A stretch of DNA of 42,636 nt, taken from positions 1-42,636 of the forward strand of contig JASHQE010000104.1 in assembly GCA_030037705.1 (NCBI GenBank). The letters are read 5' to 3'. The stretch comes from Acidobacteriaceae bacterium (GTDB taxonomy: Bacteria > Acidobacteriota > Terriglobia > Terriglobales > Acidobacteriaceae). A program made the position numbers and the translations under genes. Shown piece by piece: positions 39,386 through 42,636 of this stretch; within the stretch, counting starts at the first letter, position 1, and each line of letters starts with the position of its first letter. Under the pieces are notes generated by a model. It worked only from the letters and a program-made list of their open reading frames with translations. It had not been told where the DNA came from and did not search any database.

Positions 39386-42300
39386 TCAGAAGGTTAACTT
39401 ACTCGATATTTGGATCTGACGCGACGTGCCCTGGCCAACCAGATTGCCAATGGTGGCATAGCTTGCTCCAAAGGAATAGCCGTTGACGGTGTTTCCGGGG
39501 TTTGAGAAGTTGGGGTGGTTCGGGACATTGAACGCTTCGCCGCGCAGTTCCCAGTTGAGATGCTCGGTGAGCCTGGTGTTCTTCACCAGGCCTACATCCG
39601 CCTGTAGGTAGTCTGTACCGCGACCGTAGTTGCGCGGGCAAGTTCCAAAAGCGAGCTTCGGTGCGGTGAAGGCCAAGGGATTGAACTGATTGCTACGCGA
39701 CCAGTTCGACGCTCGCCACGACACGCCTGGAACACAGTCCGGCCGCAGACTGCTCGAGGACGGATCATATTCGTTGTAACTGAAGTTGACGGGGATGGGA
39801 GTTCTTCCCTGAGTGATCGTGGTAAGCTGCCAGCCGGATCCGAGACTCTGGTACCGGACAGGAATTCTGGGCACATTGTAGACGGCGCCGATGGTAAACC
39901 CGCTGCGGACGTCGATGTCACCCGGCGACCAATCGGCCTTTATGTCGTATGGGTTTTGATACGCCTCGAAGAGTCCAAGGACATCGTCAAATTCATGAGC
40001 CCAGTTGTAATTCGCATTGAGATTCAGTCCGTGAGCGCCGGTGCGGATACTCACGTTCATGGCGTTATAGTTGGACGAGGCAAACTGACCGGCGTAATTG
40101 ATGCTGCCCCATTGGTTGCTGAGATAGTACTGGAGCGGTGCTCCCGCAGCAGGCGCTGTCCCATCGGCATTAGGCTTGGCAAGGTTAAGATTGTAGCCGC
40201 CGGGCAAATGCAACCCATGGTTGCCGCGATAGGCAATGGTCAGCACGGTGTTTTTGGCAAGCTGCTGGTCGATAGCCAGGCTCCACTGTTCCGAGTAGGA
40301 GTCCCGCTGTTTCGGATCGAAGGCCGTGACGTTGAGGGGAGCCTGAGGCTGGCAGTTGGGCACGCTGGTGGGCAGCGGAAACTGAACACTCGTGATGTTC
40401 GGTGTGCAGGTAACTCCCTGAAAGGCGATCGACAACAGGTTGATGGAGACGTTCTCTTCGGTATTGGTCGCGATGTTCAGCGGACTGCCAGCCGCGATCG
40501 GCAGGAAGAACAGGCCGAAGCCGCCCTTGAGCGCCATTAGCCCTTTGCCGTAGGGGTCCCAGTTGAATCCGAAGCGTGGAGCAAAGTCCACATAGGATGG
40601 TTTGTAAAGCTGCGTGCCCGGCTTGTCGAGCGAAAGTGTGGGAATATCAAAGTTCTCGAGCGCTCCCTTGGAGTCGTGGAGTACCGTGTTGAACTCGTAA
40701 CGGATTCCCAGGTTAAGCGCGAGGTTGTGTCGAACCTTCATATCGTCGTTCAAGAAATATGCCGTCATGACGTTCTCCATATGCGTCATGGGATAGCCAA
40801 GAACCGACCATCCTTCGCCGTCATTGGCAAGAAAACCTTCGGGGCCTCCGGACGGATCGACGCAACCATTCGTGCCTTGCGGCTGCCCGTTGCAGGGCAG
40901 GTTGGTTGCTGCCTCCACGGTCGGCCCGCCGTAGTACGTAATCGAATCCTGCGAATAGAGTGCGCGCCCAACATTGTTCCAGCGAATGTCGGTGCCGAAG
41001 CGGAACTGGTTTCTGCCCTTGATCTTCGTGGCAGTGTCGATTAGCTGGTACGAGATCGACGGTTCATCGGAAGGAAATAGATCGGGAGAAGGCGCGAGGC
41101 CAAATCCTACGTTGCAGAAGAAGCAGCCCCACTGCGGGAATTGCGGTTCGCCGGCGGTTTGGTACGAGTGCGGGTGGTTGAGATTGAATCCCAGTTCATT
41201 CAGGAAGGTCGCCGAACCGATATAGTTCCAGGTCGCCTTCCCGAGCCTCGCGATTTCGGGCGCGTTTTCGTATTGGCCGATTGCCAGGCCGTAGGTGTCG
41301 TAGGTGTCGCTCTGGTTGTAGTTATAGCGGACAGCAAAGTTATTTTTCGACGACAGCACATAATCCAGCTTGAGAGCGTAGGTGTTCTCGTTGATGTCGC
41401 TGTAGGTGGTGCCGTTCAGAACATCGAACCAATAGCTATAGATCGTGTGATTGACCGTTGCAGCGGGCCCTCCGTTTCCGTGGGGGATCAGCGCGATGAC
41501 CGGGGCCATCGCGGGCACGGCTTCAGCGCGCATGGCATCGTTCAACACCAAAGTCTCCCCGGTGACCACATTGGTGACCCGCTGGCGCTCGCCTTCATAG
41601 TTGCCAAAATAGAAGAGCTTGTTCGAGATGATCTTGCCGCCCAGGTTACCTCCGAACTGATTTAGCCGCAGCGGCACCCTGGCTCCGGTATCGAAGTAGT
41701 TCTTGGCATCGAAAGCGTCGTTGCGCACGAACTCGAATACCTCGCCATGCAGGTCGTTGCTCCCCGATTTGGTGATGAAATCGACGATGTCGCCAATCGC
41801 GCGGCCATATTCGGCGGAATAATCCGAGGAGAGCACCTTCACCTCCTGGATGTTGTCGACACTGGACCGGGTGATGCGCGCATCGCCACGGCCGAAGGTG
41901 CTAAAGACAACGTTGCCGTCGACGCGCGTAGCATCGCCACCGTCGAGAAGCATGTTGGCCCCGAACTGTCCACTGGCGAAGCCTCCCATCGAATCATTGT
42001 TGACGGCGCTGCCGGTGTTTTGAATCGCGCCCGGAACGAGGGCCAGCAAATCGGTGATATCCCGCCCGTTGATCGGCAATTGGCTGACCTGATCGGCGTT
42101 GATCGTCGTGCCCAGGCTGCTGGTTTCCGTGTCCGGCGCTATATTGTCCGCGCGGATGGTGACTGTTTCGTTCGCCGTGCCGACCTGGAGAACGGCATTT
42201 TCGGCGATGCTGTCATTGGCGTGCAGAACGACACCGTCGACGGTGGTGGTTCGAAAACCGCTTTTGGAAAATTTCAGCCGGTACACGCTGACGGTGAGCG

Positions 42301-42595
42301 AAGGAGCGAAGTACTCTCCGTGCGCGTTCGTGGTGGTAGTAAATGAGCGGTTGGTCTTAGTGTCGGTAATCACAACCGTCGCACCCTGGACGCTAGCCCC
42401 GGTGGGGTCGGAGACGGTGCCTGCAATCGTGCTGGTATCGAGCTGCGCGTGAGTGCGAGCCGGGAAGATGAGAAGCACCGAAGCAAGGAGCAGCAGCAGA
42501 TGCCCCTCGAGTGTAAAGAAGCCCGCGAAATCACAAAGGAATCTAGGACGGCTTCTCATAGGAGCGTCGGACCTGGCACAAAAATCAGCTGGCAT
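39386..42595 (-). CDS. TonB-dependent receptor with N-terminal carboxypeptidase-regulatory domain (Oar/SusC-like)
   Basis: 1069 residues. Signal peptide ending near T-H-A-Q (about residue 51; a start at the ATG at 42559 is also possible), then a carboxypeptidase-regulatory-like domain (I-A-G-T-V-S-D-P-T-G-A-S-V-Q-G-A-T-V-V-I-T-D, about 57-135). The plug follows with L-P-I-N-G-R-D-I-T-D-L-L-A-L-V-P-G-A and Y-S-A-E-Y-G-R-A, and then a long beta-barrel of aromatic-rich strands. The chain ends in K-L-T-F, a terminal Phe typical of outer-membrane barrels. No clear TonB box is visible, as is common for this acidobacterial group. It probably takes up oligosaccharides released by the hydrolases next to it. 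A degenerate LacI-type site lies 21 bp upstream of its start. Confidence 0.94.
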   Translation of the reverse strand: MPADFCARSDAPMRSRPRFLCDFAGFFTLEGHLLLLLASVLLIFPARTHAQLDTSTIAGTVSDPTGASVQGATVVITDTKTNRSFTTTTNAHGEYFAPSLTVSVYRLKFSKSGFRTTTVDGVVLHANDSIAENAVLQVGTANETVTIRADNIAPDTETSSLGTTINADQVSQLPINGRDITDLLALVPGAIQNTGSAVNNDSMGGFASGQFGANMLLDGGDATRVDGNVVFSTFGRGDARITRSSVDNIQEVKVLSSDYSAEYGRAIGDIVDFITKSGSNDLHGEVFEFVRNDAFDAKNYFDTGARVPLRLNQFGGNLGGKIISNKLFYFGNYEGERQRVTNVVTGETLVLNDAMRAEAVPAMAPVIALIPHGNGGPAATVNHTIYSYWFDVLNGTTYSDINENTYALKLDYVLSSKNNFAVRYNYNQSDTYDTYGLAIGQYENAPEIARLGKATWNYIGSATFLNELGFNLNHPHSYQTAGEPQFPQWGCFFCNVGFGLAPSPDLFPSDEPSISYQLIDTATKIKGRNQFRFGTDIRWNNVGRALYSQDSITYYGGPTVEAATNLPCNGQPQGTNGCVDPSGGPEGFLANDGEGWSVLGYPMTHMENVMTAYFLNDDMKVRHNLALNLGIRYEFNTVLHDSKGALENFDIPTLSLDKPGTQLYKPSYVDFAPRFGFNWDPYGKGLMALKGGFGLFFLPIAAGSPLNIATNTEENVSINLLSIAFQGVTCTPNITSVQFPLPTSVPNCQPQAPLNVTAFDPKQRDSYSEQWSLAIDQQLAKNTVLTIAYRGNHGLHLPGGYNLNLAKPNADGTAPAAGAPLQYYLSNQWGSINYAGQFASSNYNAMNVSIRTGAHGLNLNANYNWAHEFDDVLGLFEAYQNPYDIKADWSPGDIDVRSGFTIGAVYNVPRIPVRYQSLGSGWQLTTITQGRTPIPVNFSYNEYDPSSSSLRPDCVPGVSWRASNWSRSNQFNPLAFTAPKLAFGTCPRNYGRGTDYLQADVGLVKNTRLTEHLNWELRGEAFNVPNHPNFSNPGNTVNGYSFGASYATIGNLVGQGTSRQIQISSKLTF

Positions 42596-42615
42596 AAGGC
42601 GTATTTGTCCTTCCT

Positions 42616-42629
42616 GGGGATCGGTTTCG
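42616..42629. promoter_or_regulatory. Weak LacI-type site before the TonB receptor
   Basis: GGGGATCGGTTTCG matches 10 of 14 positions of TGGWAYCGRTWCCA with the central ATCGGT kept. It lies at the window edge, and the rest of the promoter is outside. Confidence 0.35.
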
Positions 42630-42636
42630 CTGGATC

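Noticed and set aside
41747..42346. 199-codon plus-strand open frame, with others at 39956 and 41141
   Set aside because: All are shadows of the TonB receptor gene on the opposite strand.
1..42636. Mobile elements, CRISPR arrays, tRNA or rRNA genes
   Set aside because: I saw no transposase or integrase frames, no regularly spaced short repeats and no tRNA-like cloverleaf; the repeats present are promoter segments.

Overview
The window looks like a chromosomal piece from an acidobacterium (Terriglobia / Acidobacteriaceae-like). The main reasons are a large TonB-dependent receptor with an N-terminal carboxypeptidase-regulatory domain, a second secreted protein pairing that domain with an acidobacterial-type conserved region, many plant and fungal glycan hydrolases, and arrays of FixJ-like response regulators with PAS/GAF kinases. 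This assignment rests on protein style, not on a database search. I see no rRNA, tRNA, CRISPR, insertion sequence or phage genes.

Layout. (1) 1-666: 3' end of glucose-6-phosphate dehydrogenase. (2) 715-6196: a tripartite efflux system of MdtNOP type, with ytcA-like lipoprotein, HlyD adaptor and FUSC pump on the minus strand and a divergent TolC-family channel; a perfect 18-bp-arm palindrome lies between them. (3) 6468-17250: a dense signalling island with a pseudo-receiver, three single-domain receivers, two FixJ-type regulators, two soluble PAS/GAF histidine kinases, a MEDS-domain sensor and a SnoaL-like protein. Most genes are on the minus strand. One kinase carries a truncated Ser/Thr-kinase N-lobe, and a second broken copy of that lobe lies upstream of the MEDS-kinase-regulator operon. 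(4) 17251-23236, plus strand: a long regulatory region, an ECF sigma factor overlapping an unusual SDR and a RidA protein, then small ORFs, a LolA-like exported protein, a sigma-like protein and a carboxypeptidase-regulatory-domain protein. (5) 23336-28339, minus strand: a second tripartite pump (TolC, EmrA, DHA2 MFS) with a cytidylate-kinase-like gene at its end. (6) 28666-42595: a glycan-use locus with GH2 beta-mannosidase, GH78 rhamnosidase-like enzyme, LacI regulator, HSL-type esterase, GH38 alpha-mannosidase and TonB-dependent receptor.

Two regulatory motifs tie the region together. The first is an asymmetric element, about CNATACCWWNGTCYAATWG. It recurs before the first pump, the pseudo-receiver gene, the O-N receiver operon (twice), the sigma factor, the small-ORF cluster and the second pump, plus one orphan site. 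In most copies it points at a gene, and a -10-like hexamer follows about 22-25 nt later. That spacing suggests an activator site, perhaps for one of the FixJ-type regulators encoded here; no TetR/MarR-type repressor is present. The second is a LacI-type palindrome, TGGWAYCGRTWCCA, at the starts of the GH78 and GH38 genes, in the GH78/lacI intergenic region, and in weaker form before the TonB receptor. The neighbouring LacI protein is the obvious candidate binder.
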